Positions 1-7,580 are shown, counted from the stretch's first letter. The stretch: DNA of 64,000 nt from Eubacterium sp. (GCA_021769965.1 JAETRU010000005.1:1-64000), one strand, 5' to 3'. Program-made: numbers and translations. The notes: generated by a model not told the origin, from the letters alone.

Positions 1-101
1 GCCAGATTGAGATTGTTTGCAAGGTCTTTTGAAGCCCGTTGCCGGACTTCGTTGCCGACACCCTCTGTCTGGCTATTTTCATGCATGGAGGATAACTGCC
101 T

Positions 102-335
102 ATGGCGAATAATAAGATGAATGTTGAAGGAAAAAATTACTCAGATATTCCGGTGTGGCGTAGATATACGCTTACCATTGAGGAAGCAGCCAGATATTAT
201 CATATCGGCGAAGGAAAACGGAGAACGCTTATTGACACACATCCCAATGAGGATTTTTATGTGATGAATGGCAATCGTGTCCTCATTAAGCGTGAGAAGT
301 TTGAGAGGTATCTGGATCAGGCTACTGCTGTGTAA
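102..335 (+). CDS. xis: Tn916-type excisionase
   Basis: Small basic protein of 77 residues resembling the Tn916 excisionase family: a winged-helix DNA-binding fold that bends the element end and steers the integrase toward excision. The segment LTIEEAARYYHIGEGKRRTL (residues 25-44) is the expected recognition helix-turn-helix, followed by a wing ending in VLIKREKFERYL. The ATG at 102 follows a GGAGGA site with 8 nt spacing. It is followed 110 bp later by the integrase, the usual partner. Length and order match the family. Assignment rests on recognised motif pattern rather than a database search. Confidence 0.85.
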   Translation: MANNKMNVEGKNYSDIPVWRRYTLTIEEAARYYHIGEGKRRTLIDTHPNEDFYVMNGNRVLIKREKFERYLDQATAV

Positions 336-445
336 AAAGGGCTGACAGATTTACCGATTTCACATGATATAACTATGCGGAGAGCTGGATTTGTGCTATG
401 ATAAGAGTGCAAGTCTGGCTCTCTTTTTTGAAAGGAGAGTTCACC

Positions 446-1645
446 ATGAGTGAGAAAAGACGAGATAACCGTAATCGGATTTTGCGAGAGGGTGAGTACC
501 AGCGTAAAGATGGGAGGTATCGGTTCCGTTATATTGATGAGGACGGAAAAGAAAAAAATGTATACAGTTGGCGTTTGGATAAGAATGATCCAATGCCAAA
601 GGGGAAGAAGCGGGAGCCTTCCCTGCGTGAGAAAGAAAAACAGATTGAAGCGGATTTGTTTGACCGTATCGTAACAAACGGCGGTAATTATACTGTATTG
701 GAATTGGTGGAAAAGTATGTTTCATTGAAAACAGGAGTTCGCCACAATACGGTTGCCGGGTATAAAACGGTCATCAATATGCTGAAAAAAGAAAACTTCG
801 GGAAACAGCGAATTGATAAGGTTCGGTTGTCGGATGCAAAGGCATGGCTGATTAAGCTCCAGCAGATAGATGGGCGAGGATACAGTTCCATTCATTCCAT
901 CCGGGGCGTTCTCAGACCGGCATTTCAGATGGCAGTGGATGATGATTTGCTTCGAAAAAATCCATTTGAATTTGAGCTGGCATCCGTCATTGTCAATGAC
1001 TCTGTTACCAGAGAAGCGATTACCCGGAAACAGCAGAGAGACTTGCTGAAGTTTATTCAGGAAGATAAGCATTTTAGCAGATACTATGATGCAATCTACA
1101 TTCTTTTTCACACAGGGCTTCGTATCTCAGAGTTCTGCGGGCTGACGGTTTCAGATATTGAATTTGGAGAAATGCGGATTAAAGTAGACCATCAGTTACA
1201 GCGTACTTCCCAGATGCAGTATGTGATTGAAGAACCAAAAACAGATAAAGGCATCCGATATGTGCCGATGACAGAAGCAGTTGCAGCGTGTTTTCGCAGA
1301 ATCATTGCCAATCGCAAGACACCAAAGGTTGAGCCGATGGTGGAAGGATGCGCCGGATTTTTGTTTCTGGATAAAAACGACATGCCGATGGTTGCCCTTC
1401 ACTGGGAGAAGTATCTGGAGCATATCATTCAAAAATACAATAAAATTTATCGTATTCAGATGCCGAAAGTTACCCCTCATGTATGCAGGCACACCTTTTG
1501 CTCTAATATGGCAAAATCCGGAATGAATCCGAAAACCTTGCAGTATATTATGGGTCACGCAGATATTAGTGTAACCTTGAACACTTACACCCATGTGAAT
1601 TTTGATGATGCAAAGGAAGAAGTATATCGGATAGCAAATAGTTAA
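446..1645 (+). CDS. int: Tn916-type tyrosine recombinase (integrase)
   Basis: Site-specific recombinase of 399 residues that integrates and excises the element. Domain order: N-terminal arm-binding domain (about 1-80), SAM-like core-binding domain (83-185), catalytic domain (190-395). Catalytic residues seen: Arg226 in HTGLRISE, Lys265 in EPKTDKG, His345/Arg348 in HVCRHTF, His371 in MGHADIS and the nucleophile Tyr381 in LNTYTHV, so the enzyme looks intact. An upstream in-frame ATG at 398 would add 16 residues, but the ATG at 446 has an AAAGGAGAG site 8 nt before it and gives the usual family N-terminus. Length is close to the 405 residues of Tn916 Int. Confidence 0.92.
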   Translation: MSEKRRDNRNRILREGEYQRKDGRYRFRYIDEDGKEKNVYSWRLDKNDPMPKGKKREPSLREKEKQIEADLFDRIVTNGGNYTVLELVEKYVSLKTGVRHNTVAGYKTVINMLKKENFGKQRIDKVRLSDAKAWLIKLQQIDGRGYSSIHSIRGVLRPAFQMAVDDDLLRKNPFEFELASVIVNDSVTREAITRKQQRDLLKFIQEDKHFSRYYDAIYILFHTGLRISEFCGLTVSDIEFGEMRIKVDHQLQRTSQMQYVIEEPKTDKGIRYVPMTEAVAACFRRIIANRKTPKVEPMVEGCAGFLFLDKNDMPMVALHWEKYLEHIIQKYNKIYRIQMPKVTPHVCRHTFCSNMAKSGMNPKTLQYIMGHADISVTLNTYTHVNFDDAKEEVYRIANS

Positions 1646-1831
1646 AAAAAGCCTGTTGGTAAGGACGCTTGCTTTACCAACGGATTTACCAAGATTGCAG
1701 GGAAAAACATAATAAAATACGAGAAGATTTGAGAAGATACCTTGAAAAGAAGGTAAAACTCAAAAATCGGAAAACCCTGAAAAATCAAGCGTTTGAGAAG
1801 CAATACAAGACTTAAATGGAGATATAAGAAG
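1646..1831. repeat. integrase-proximal end region with short repeats
   Basis: Non-coding, AT-rich. It holds an 8-bp inverted repeat GTTGGTAA/TTACCAAC (1655-1662, 1674-1681), a third TTTACCAA copy at 1685, GAGAAGAT twice in tandem (1721, 1731), and TTTGAGAAG at 1728-1736 and again at 1792-1800. Repeats of this kind near an integrase gene are typical of arm or core binding sites. Which pair is functional cannot be told from sequence alone. Confidence 0.45.
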
Positions 1832-2302
1832 ATGATAAAAGTACTATTTGTTTGCCACGGAAACATCTGCCGTTCACCGATGGCAGAATACGTAATGAAA
1901 GATATGGTCCGCAAGGCGGGCCGGGAAGCGGAATTTTATATCGAATCGGCGGCGACCAGCCGGGAAGAGATCGGCAATGATATTCACAGGGGCACTAAGG
2001 CCAAGCTGCGGGAAATGGGAATACCTTTTGAACGCCGGAGCGCGCGTCAGGTGACGAAGCAGGACTATGAAGATTTTGACTATCTGATTCTAATGGACAG
2101 AGAAAACCGGCGAGGACTTTCGCGCATTATCAGCGGCGATCCTGAGAACAAGGTTCATATGCTGCTGGAATTTGCGGGAAAAGACCGGGATATTGCAGCC
2201 CCGTGGTATACCGGCAATTTTGATGAGACTTTTGATGATGTGGCGGAAGGCTGCCGGGCGTTTCTAGCGTGGCTAAGAAGAGACTTTGTAAAAGGACAAT
2301 GA
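1832..2302 (+). CDS. low-molecular-weight protein tyrosine phosphatase with altered DP loop
   Basis: Cytosolic LMW protein-tyrosine-phosphatase family member, 156 residues. The N-terminal P-loop VCHGNICRS has the nucleophile Cys8 and Arg14, and the LMDRENRR segment is also present. The late loop that normally carries the general acid as DPWYTG reads AAPWYTG (Ala123-Pro124), so the catalytic Asp is missing. The family hydrolyses phosphotyrosine or phosphoarginine; here turnover may be weak, or Asp118/Asp120 just upstream might substitute. Start ATG 1832 follows GGAGA; a TTG-initiated form at 1793 would run into the element end. The element junction lies directly upstream, so the native promoter may be displaced. 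Confidence 0.85.
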   Translation: MIKVLFVCHGNICRSPMAEYVMKDMVRKAGREAEFYIESAATSREEIGNDIHRGTKAKLREMGIPFERRSARQVTKQDYEDFDYLILMDRENRRGLSRIISGDPENKVHMLLEFAGKDRDIAAPWYTGNFDETFDDVAEGCRAFLAWLRRDFVKGQ

Positions 2303-2420
2303 GCAGGCAAAACTGGAAAGCCTGGATAAGATGACTTTGATCTACATAGAAGCGCTGAAAGGACTGCTGTCCCTGAGGGCATAAGAAGCCTGCAAACCCT
2401 GGGCGAAAATACAAGTCATA
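2303..2420 (+). other. short intergenic stretch with a coding-like remnant
   Basis: Between the phosphatase stop and the next hairpin. One frame (about 2302-2384) stays open and would encode a short helical segment containing DKMTLIYIEALKGLLSLRA and ending at TAA, but it lacks a convincing start and ribosome site. It may be the decayed end of a gene or chance. No other feature seen. Confidence 0.25.
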
Positions 2421-2460
2421 AATCCCCCGGATCCAAATACACTGGTATGGGGGATTTTTT
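2421..2460 (+). terminator. terminator-like hairpin directly before the carboxypeptidase start
   Basis: Arms AATCCCCC (2421-2428) and GGGGGATT (2449-2456), then a T run to 2460. The start codon of the next gene is at 2466, and the only Shine-Dalgarno-like purine run, GGGGGA, is the 3' arm itself. The structure could end phosphatase transcripts, mask the ribosome site, or both. Confidence 0.65.
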
Positions 2461-2465
2461 GATAT

Positions 2466-3317
2466 ATGAAAAAGTTTTTGATCGCTGTCAGCGTTATCGC
2501 GGCGTTTATCTTTGGACTGATGATCTTCGGTTATGTGGCGGAGCCGGCAGGAAAGACCGCAGTTTCGGGAAGCCTGCCGCAGCCGCCTTCTGTATCTGCG
2601 GAGCAGGCAATTCTCATTGACGGGAAGACTGGCGAGGTCCTGTTTGAAAAAAACGCCGATGAGAAAGGTTATCCTGCCAGCACGACGAAGATCATGACGG
2701 CCATGCTTACTCTGGAGATCTGTGATGAGGCAGGAGCGGATATCAGTCAGAAGGTCGTGATACCGGAGGAAGCCGTCGGCGTGGAAGGCTCATCGCTATA
2801 TCTGAAAAAGGGTGAAAAAAAGACGATAGAGGAGCTGCTTTACGGAGTTATGCTCCGCTCCGGCAATGACGGAGCTACAGCTCTGGCGGCGGCCATGGGC
2901 GGCAATGTGAAACACTTTGTCAGACTGATGAATGAGAAAGCCGCCGCGCTGGGATGCACAGGAACTCATTTTGTCAACCCCAGCGGTCTCTTTGACGAGG
3001 ATCATTACACCACGGCAAGAGATCTCGCGAAAATCGCGCGGCATGCCATGAAAAACAAGACGTTCCGTCAGGTGGTGGGAACAAAATCGTGGAAGAACTA
3101 CTACAACAAAAATAAAACGGTATTTCAGTACGACGGGGCCACAGGCATCAAGATCGGCTTCACAAAGATGAGCGGGCGGACGCTGGTGGCGTCTTCAAGC
3201 CGGGATGGGGAGAGCCTGATCTGTGTGGTTCTGGCTGACGGAAACTGGTTTAACGATGCCTACGCTTTGATGGATTACGGATATGAGGTGAAGGGGTGTG
3301 ACGAGGATGAAAAATAA
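2466..3317 (+). CDS. serine-type D-alanyl-D-alanine carboxypeptidase (DacF/PBP5-like, short form)
   Basis: Peptidoglycan D,D-carboxypeptidase of 283 residues that would trim the terminal D-Ala of stem peptides outside the membrane. N-terminal hydrophobic signal/anchor at 4-24, then the S11 domain. Motifs: Ser72-Thr-Thr-Lys75 (nucleophile and base), Ser132-Gly-Asn134, and the third box reads Lys229-Ile-Gly231 where KTG is usual. Unlike full PBP5 there is no C-terminal beta domain or amphipathic anchor, so the protein is probably tethered by its N-terminus. The start fits the signal peptide but sits just after a terminator-like hairpin. Its 3' end overlaps the next gene by 11 bp. Confidence 0.87.
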   Translation: MKKFLIAVSVIAAFIFGLMIFGYVAEPAGKTAVSGSLPQPPSVSAEQAILIDGKTGEVLFEKNADEKGYPASTTKIMTAMLTLEICDEAGADISQKVVIPEEAVGVEGSSLYLKKGEKKTIEELLYGVMLRSGNDGATALAAAMGGNVKHFVRLMNEKAAALGCTGTHFVNPSGLFDEDHYTTARDLAKIARHAMKNKTFRQVVGTKSWKNYYNKNKTVFQYDGATGIKIGFTKMSGRTLVASSSRDGESLICVVLADGNWFNDAYALMDYGYEVKGCDEDEK

Positions 3318-4239
3318 TTGTATCGACGCGGGGAGAGAAGGCTGTCCCTGTGCCCTGGCAGAATCGGGAAACTGCCTGGTCTGCGGCAGACTTTCCGGAG
3401 GAAGCTGCGAGGACTGCAGCTGGCAGGGAACCTGTATTTATACTCTTTATGAGCAAAATGAGCGCCGTCTGATAAAAAGCCGCAGGGAGCAGACGCTTTC
3501 CGTTGAAGAGGTGCGCGTTTACAGCGAGAACTTTTATGTTTTTGTCCTGCGGGCAGATCGAGGTTTCTGCCAGAAGGCACAGACTGCGGGAGCGTACGTT
3601 TTTGTCAGGCCGGCGGCAGCTGATCAGTGGTATGGCATGCCGGTATCCGTGCTGAAATCGGAACCGGACAAAGGCCTGATCCATCTTGGCATCTGCAGAT
3701 GCGGCCCGAAGAGCAGTGGTATTTTTAAGGAAAGAGAACAGCTTTCTGTACGAGGCGTTTACTATAATGCTTTGTCCGGTTTATCTGAACTGAAGGATAA
3801 TGCCGAAGAGACCGTTATATTCGCGAAGGGGATCGCGCTGGCTCCTCTGCGGAATCTCCTGGACGGAGGAAGCCGGTACAGGCGAAAGCTTTCCCATTTA
3901 CATATGTATGTAGACATCGATAAGGTAGGAATGGATTTTTTTCTGGATTATTTTGGAGATCTGCCGGCAGGAGCCGTTCAGATACGGCAGTTTGCGCGGG
4001 AAGGCCTTTGCGGCGCTGATGAGCTGAGGCGGCTGGGCAGGCGGGCGGAGAATGGCGCGGCGGATAATATCCTTGTTCTGGCCTCACCCTATTATGTGCG
4101 CCGTGTTCAGAAGACGGCGGGATCAAAGGCAGTCAGACCGACGGAGGGCAGCATGTGCTGCGGTGAAGGAATTTGCGGGGCGTGCACCTATAGCGACGAG
4201 AAAGGAAACACCGTGCGGCGCTGTAGACTGCGGGTATGA
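3307..4239 (+). CDS. PyrK-like FAD/[2Fe-2S] electron-transfer protein with extra N-terminal cysteines
   Basis: Protein of 310 residues resembling the dihydroorotate dehydrogenase electron-transfer subunit/sulfide dehydrogenase beta family, which passes electrons between NAD(P)H, FAD and an iron-sulfur centre. The C-terminus CCGEGICGAC plus a last Cys in RRCRLRV is the typical [2Fe-2S] cluster motif. A ferredoxin-reductase-like fold is inferred for residues 60-270. Unusual is a Cys-rich N-terminus (CPCALAESGNCLVCGRL, then CEDCSWQGTC) that could bind zinc or another cluster. No pyrD partner is adjacent. It overlaps the carboxypeptidase gene, implying co-transcription. An alternative GTG start at 3298 adds three residues. 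Confidence 0.7.
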   Translation: MKNNCIDAGREGCPCALAESGNCLVCGRLSGGSCEDCSWQGTCIYTLYEQNERRLIKSRREQTLSVEEVRVYSENFYVFVLRADRGFCQKAQTAGAYVFVRPAAADQWYGMPVSVLKSEPDKGLIHLGICRCGPKSSGIFKEREQLSVRGVYYNALSGLSELKDNAEETVIFAKGIALAPLRNLLDGGSRYRRKLSHLHMYVDIDKVGMDFFLDYFGDLPAGAVQIRQFAREGLCGADELRRLGRRAENGAADNILVLASPYYVRRVQKTAGSKAVRPTEGSMCCGEGICGACTYSDEKGNTVRRCRLRV

Positions 4240-4295
4240 TCGCGGCGGCCGCTGACGGAAAACGAAAAAATGAGTTCGCGGCTGTACGCACCCTC

Positions 4296-4324
4296 TTGAC
4301 AAGCGGCGCTAAAATCGGTAAGAT
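4296..4324 (+). promoter_or_regulatory. sigma-A promoter of the SCIFF operon
   Basis: TTGACA (4296-4301), 17-bp spacer, TAAGAT (4319-4324), placing the start about 30 nt before the SCIFF gene. The near-consensus boxes and spacing suggest strong constitutive expression of the precursor. Confidence 0.8.
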
Positions 4325-4362
4325 AAAAGGAGTAAATTACGTATAGAAAGGTAGATATAAAA

Positions 4363-4506
4363 ATGAAAAGAATCAAGACAATTGAGACCAGAAATTTAGA
4401 GCAGAGCATGAAGAACGGCGGCTGCGGCGAGTGCCAGACTTCCTGCCAGTCTGCTTGCAAGACTTCCTGCGGCGTAGCGAATCAGGCTTGTGAGAAGAAG
4501 AACTAA
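4363..4506 (+). CDS. scfA: SCIFF ranthipeptide precursor (six cysteines in forty-five)
   Basis: A 47-residue peptide beginning MKRIKTIETRNLEQSM and carrying six cysteines in its last 27 residues (segments GGCGECQTSC, QSACKTSCG, NQACEKKN). This is the hallmark of SCIFF, a ribosomally made, post-translationally modified peptide nearly universal in Clostridia. A partner radical-SAM enzyme forms thioether bridges from Cys to alpha carbons of other residues, in known cases Thr. The leader is residues 1-18. Its TAA stop overlaps the ATG of the maturase gene by one base (4506), so the two are translationally coupled. Its biological role is unsettled; work in clostridia links ranthipeptides to population-level signalling. 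Confidence 0.95.
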   Translation: MKRIKTIETRNLEQSMKNGGCGECQTSCQSACKTSCGVANQACEKKN

Positions 4507-5903
4507 TGATACACCAGTATAAACTAAACGGATATAATATCGTCTTAGACGTTTATAGCGGTTCAGTACATGTAGTGGATGATGTGGCTTACGACATCAT
4601 CCATCTTTTATGTGAACAGACAGAGTCCGGCAGGACGGATTTTGACGCGGAGCCGGTTATCGCGGAAATCCTGCAGCGCTACGCGGATCAGCTTGATGTG
4701 ACCAGAGAGGAGATCCAGGAGGTCATATCAGATATTAAAGAGCTGCGCGCGCAGAAGAAACTGTTTACCGAAGATATCTACGAGCCAAACGCCTACGACC
4801 TGAAGAACCGGCATACGGAGGTAAAGGCGCTGTGTCTCCACGTAGCGCACACCTGTAACCTAAATTGCACCTACTGTTTTGCCAGCCAGGGCAACTTCAA
4901 CGGGGAGCGGGGACTGATGTCCTTTGAGACCGGAAAACGGGCGCTGGATTTTCTCATTGAAAATTCAGGTGACCGGCGCAATCTGGAAGTGGATTTTTTC
5001 GGCGGTGAGCCGCTGATGAACTGGCAGGTCGTCAAAGATCTGGTAAAGTATGCCCGCAGCATCGAGCAGGAGCACGGAAAGAATTTCCGGTTCACTCTGA
5101 CCACCAACGGCGTCGGCATCAACGACGATGTGATCGATTTTGCCAATAAAGAGATGTATAACGTGGTGCTGAGTCTGGACGGCCGGAAGGAAGTCCACGA
5201 CAGGCTGCGCCGTACTGTTAATGACGAAGGCAGCTATGATATGATCGTGCCGAAGTTCAGGAAACTGGTAGAGGCCCGTGGCGGCAAAGGCTACTATATG
5301 CGGGGGACTTTTACCCACAATAACGTGGATTTTACAGAGGATATCTTCCATATGGCGGATTTGGGCTTTACAGAGCTTTCTATGGAACCGGTGGTATGTC
5401 CGCCGGATGATCCTTTTGCGCTGACGGAGGAGGACCTGCCGCAGCTCTTTGAACAGTACGAGATTCTGGCGAAGGAGATGATCCGCAGAAAGAAGGCTGG
5501 AAACGGCTTTACCTTCTATCATTATATGATCGATCTGACCCACGGACCTTGTATTTACAAGAGGATATCCGGATGCGGCTCCGGCACGGAATATTTTGCC
5601 GTTACGCCGTGGGGTGATCTGTACCCGTGCCACCAGTTTGTCGGTGACGAGAAGTACAGAATGGGCGATATCTGGAACGGTATCACCAATGAAGCTGTCC
5701 GGCAGGATTTTAAGATGTGCAACGTCTATGCCAGAGAAGAATGCCGCGACTGCTGGGCGCGCCTTTACTGCAGCGGCGGATGTGCTGCCAACGCGTACCA
5801 CGCCACGGGTTCCATCAAAGGCGTTTACGACTACGGCTGCCAGCTGTTCAAAAAACGGATGGAATGCGCGATCATGATGCAGATCGCGGAACAGGATATA
5901 TAG
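4506..5903 (+). CDS. scfB: SCIFF radical-SAM thioether maturase
   Basis: Radical-SAM/SPASM enzyme of 465 residues that crosslinks the SCIFF peptide. Residues 1-85 form the peptide-recognition (RRE) domain, starting YKLNGYNIVLDVYSG. The SAM cluster motif is Cys117-Asn-Leu-Asn-Cys121-Thr-Tyr-Cys124. The C-terminal SPASM cysteines are seen in CGSGTEYFAVTPWGDLYPC and in EECRDCWARLYCSGGC, enough for two auxiliary [4Fe-4S] clusters. Length and layout match characterised CteB-type enzymes. It starts inside the stop codon of the precursor gene and is followed by a terminator, making a compact two-gene operon. Cytosolic. Confidence 0.95.
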   Translation: MIHQYKLNGYNIVLDVYSGSVHVVDDVAYDIIHLLCEQTESGRTDFDAEPVIAEILQRYADQLDVTREEIQEVISDIKELRAQKKLFTEDIYEPNAYDLKNRHTEVKALCLHVAHTCNLNCTYCFASQGNFNGERGLMSFETGKRALDFLIENSGDRRNLEVDFFGGEPLMNWQVVKDLVKYARSIEQEHGKNFRFTLTTNGVGINDDVIDFANKEMYNVVLSLDGRKEVHDRLRRTVNDEGSYDMIVPKFRKLVEARGGKGYYMRGTFTHNNVDFTEDIFHMADLGFTELSMEPVVCPPDDPFALTEEDLPQLFEQYEILAKEMIRRKKAGNGFTFYHYMIDLTHGPCIYKRISGCGSGTEYFAVTPWGDLYPCHQFVGDEKYRMGDIWNGITNEAVRQDFKMCNVYAREECRDCWARLYCSGGCAANAYHATGSIKGVYDYGCQLFKKRMECAIMMQIAEQDI

Positions 5904-5920
5904 AAAATGTTATATCACAG

Positions 5921-5951
5921 CGGTGCGGCCGGAAAGCCGTGCCGTTTTTCT
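5921..5951 (+). terminator. terminator of the SCIFF operon
   Basis: Nine-base arms CGGTGCGGC (5921-5929) and GCCGTGCCG (5936-5944), with two G-T wobble pairs and a 6-nt loop, then TTTTTCTTT. Confidence 0.8.
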
Positions 5952-6061
5952 TTGGGCTTTTTTCCGAATAATTTATGAATGCGAAGGGAAGAAGGCCGTA
6001 TATTTTTCACCTGAGCTGCGCAGACTAGGAAGAAAATAGAAAGTACAGGATGTGATAAGAC

Positions 6062-6640
6062 ATGACAAATACCTATACAAAGACGGGAGATGACGGCACC
6101 ACCGGTCTGGTGGGCGGAAGCCGGGTCTCCAAGGATAATCCGAGGGTTCATTGCTATGGGACCATCGACGAGGTCAACGCCGTTCTGGGACTTGCCTACG
6201 CGCTGACGGAAAACGAGTATACCAGAGACTGCATCGACCAGATCCAGCGGAAACTCTTTGTTCTCGGCGCAGAGCTGGCAAGCGGTGAAGGCGGCCTGGC
6301 GCTGCTGGGAGACCGGGTCCTGCGGGAAGCCGATGTGGATATGCTGGAAGGAATGGTGGATCGCTGCACGCTGACTACCGGTATGCAGGCTTCCTTCGTG
6401 ATCCCCGGCGTTACTCCGGCGTCGGCTGCTCTGCACATGGCCCGCACAGTCGCGCGGCGGGCGGAGCGGACCATGATCTCAGCCAGGCGGAGCGTGGAGT
6501 TCCGCGACGTGACATATCGCTTTGTCAACCGGCTTTCCGATGCCGTCTACGCGCTGGCACGCCTGGAGGAAACGGTGGCCGAGAGAGGGCCGGGGCGGAA
6601 CGCCGGCCGAAGCTGGCCGCCCAAAGAAACAGGCAGGTAA
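6062..6640 (+). CDS. pduO: PduO-type ATP:cob(I)alamin adenosyltransferase
   Basis: Enzyme of 192 residues that transfers the 5'-deoxyadenosyl group of ATP to cob(I)alamin, making adenosylcobalamin for B12-dependent mutases and lyases. The ATP-binding N-terminal signature YTKTGDDGTTGL and later RVHCYGTIDEVNA are present, and the helical bundle residues RRAERTM and FVNRLSDAVYALAR complete the active site. The last 20 residues, rich in Gly, Arg and Pro, are a non-conserved tail. Single gene, about 160 bp after the SCIFF terminator; no cobalamin riboswitch fits the short leader. It converges with the HAD gene. Confidence 0.93.
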   Translation: MTNTYTKTGDDGTTGLVGGSRVSKDNPRVHCYGTIDEVNAVLGLAYALTENEYTRDCIDQIQRKLFVLGAELASGEGGLALLGDRVLREADVDMLEGMVDRCTLTTGMQASFVIPGVTPASAALHMARTVARRAERTMISARRSVEFRDVTYRFVNRLSDAVYALARLEETVAERGPGRNAGRSWPPKETGR

Positions 6641-6691
6641 GCTGTCTGTTCATTTGATCAAAGGGTTGGCGGCGCGGCCGTATCCCGCGGG

Positions 6692-7333
6692 TCAGCCCTG
6701 CGGTGCCAGCAGGGGCTTCAGCTCACGAAAAGCGGAGATAACCGCCAGTGGACAGGGCTCGCCGGCGGAGATGGCTCCGAATCCATAGGCTGCGTGTACA
6801 AAGGGGACGCCTGCCAGCTTCGCGGCGTCCCAGTCGCCCTGGGTATCCCCTACATAGACTGCGGATCCGATATGGTTTCGCTCCATGACTGTTTTGATGT
6901 TCTCGCCTTTGGAGCAGCCGGTTCTTCCAAAGCTTTCAAAATCAGCAAACAGGGATCCCAGTCCGTGCGCGTGGAGAAACGCCTGAATATATCCATCCTG
7001 GCAGTTGCTGACGATGGCCAGCATGAAGCTTTCTGAAAGGTACTCCAGCGTTTCCCGAAGCTGCGGGTACAGGATGCCTCCCGTTTCCTGCAGCGAGATG
7101 ACTTCCTCACGGCAGCATTCCTTCAGAATTGAAGTGCCCTCTTCTTGCGGCAGATGCGGCAGCATCAGAGCCGCGATCTGTTCGACGGTCCTTCCCATAT
7201 ACCCTTTCATTTCTTCCAGCGTCAGGACATGACCGGCGCCGCGGCGCGCAAGCACCCGGTTCCATGCCGGCAGGATCTGCGCGGTGGAATCCCACAGGGT
7301 GCCGTCTAAGTCAAATAATATTCCCTGATACAT
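6692..7333 (-). CDS. HAD-superfamily phosphatase (phosphoglycolate-phosphatase-like)
   Basis: Haloacid-dehalogenase-type hydrolase of 213 residues, subfamily IA with an alpha-helical cap at about 17-80. Motif I FDLDGTLWD gives the nucleophile Asp8 and acid Asp10; motif II is the Ser in IVSNCQ; the motif-III lysine is in CSKGEN; motif IV is YVGDTQGDWDAA. The substrate cannot be read from sequence; phosphoglycolate, beta-phosphoglucomutase-like or nucleotide substrates are all possible. The gene is monocistronic, divergent from the transporter operon. An extended -10 (TATACT on the minus strand at 7382-7387, preceded by TGG) is a likely promoter. Confidence 0.85.
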   Translation of the reverse strand: MYQGILFDLDGTLWDSTAQILPAWNRVLARRGAGHVLTLEEMKGYMGRTVEQIAALMLPHLPQEEGTSILKECCREEVISLQETGGILYPQLRETLEYLSESFMLAIVSNCQDGYIQAFLHAHGLGSLFADFESFGRTGCSKGENIKTVMERNHIGSAVYVGDTQGDWDAAKLAGVPFVHAAYGFGAISAGEPCPLAVISAFRELKPLLAPQG

Positions 7334-7381
7334 GATAAGGCTCCTTTCTGTTATCTGAAATCCAGGCTTTCCCTGCTACTC

Positions 7382-7387
7382 AGTATA
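7382..7387 (-). promoter_or_regulatory. possible extended -10 for the HAD gene
   Basis: Minus-strand TATACT preceded by TGG, about 50 nt before the start codon; no clear -35 box. Confidence 0.35.
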
Positions 7388-7457
7388 CCACAATTTCCTT
7401 TCTGGCACAGCAGTTTTCCATGTTAAAAAAATTCGTCAAAAAATTATAAAAACTGTC

Positions 7458-7488
7458 TTGACTTTTGTGTAACACAAAAGTTTATAAT
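7458..7488 (+). promoter_or_regulatory. MerR-type promoter with dyad operator in a 19-bp spacer
   Basis: -35 TTGACT (7458-7463) and -10 TATAAT (7483-7488) are 19 bp apart, longer than optimal. The spacer is filled by a perfect 9-bp inverted repeat, ACTTTTGTG (7461-7469) TAA CACAAAAGT (7473-7481). This is the classical architecture of MerR-activated promoters, where the regulator untwists the long spacer. A MerR-family gene lies just beyond the operon (9677-10456). Confidence 0.85.
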
Positions 7489-7580
7489 GTGACCATAACA
7501 TATGAGCTCATGTTTTTAAGGTTTGCGGCAGCCTTATCTGTATAAAGTGCCGGAATCTATGAGAAAGAGGAGTTATTTGT

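Larger units (their letters stand above)
1..1815 (+). mobile_element. right end of a Tn916-family integrative element
   Basis: Excisionase and tyrosine integrase genes lie in the order xis-int, as at the right end of Tn916-like conjugative transposons; the rest of the element would lie left of the window. After int there is an AT-rich 185-bp stretch with short repeats, then the more GC-rich chromosomal phosphatase gene. The exact boundary is inferred to lie between about 1780 and 1815; no second copy of the attachment site is visible because the left end is outside the window. Confidence 0.75.

Noticed and set aside
4965-5801. minus-strand open frame opposite the SCIFF maturase
   Set aside because: Shadow of the radical-SAM gene; no ribosome site.
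5904-6061. possible cobalamin riboswitch before pduO
   Set aside because: After the SCIFF terminator only about 110 nt remain and no B12-box was seen.
7400-7425. CTGGCAC-like sigma-54 site before the transporter operon
   Set aside because: No GC dinucleotide 10 bp after the GG; the MerR-type sigma-A promoter explains the operon.
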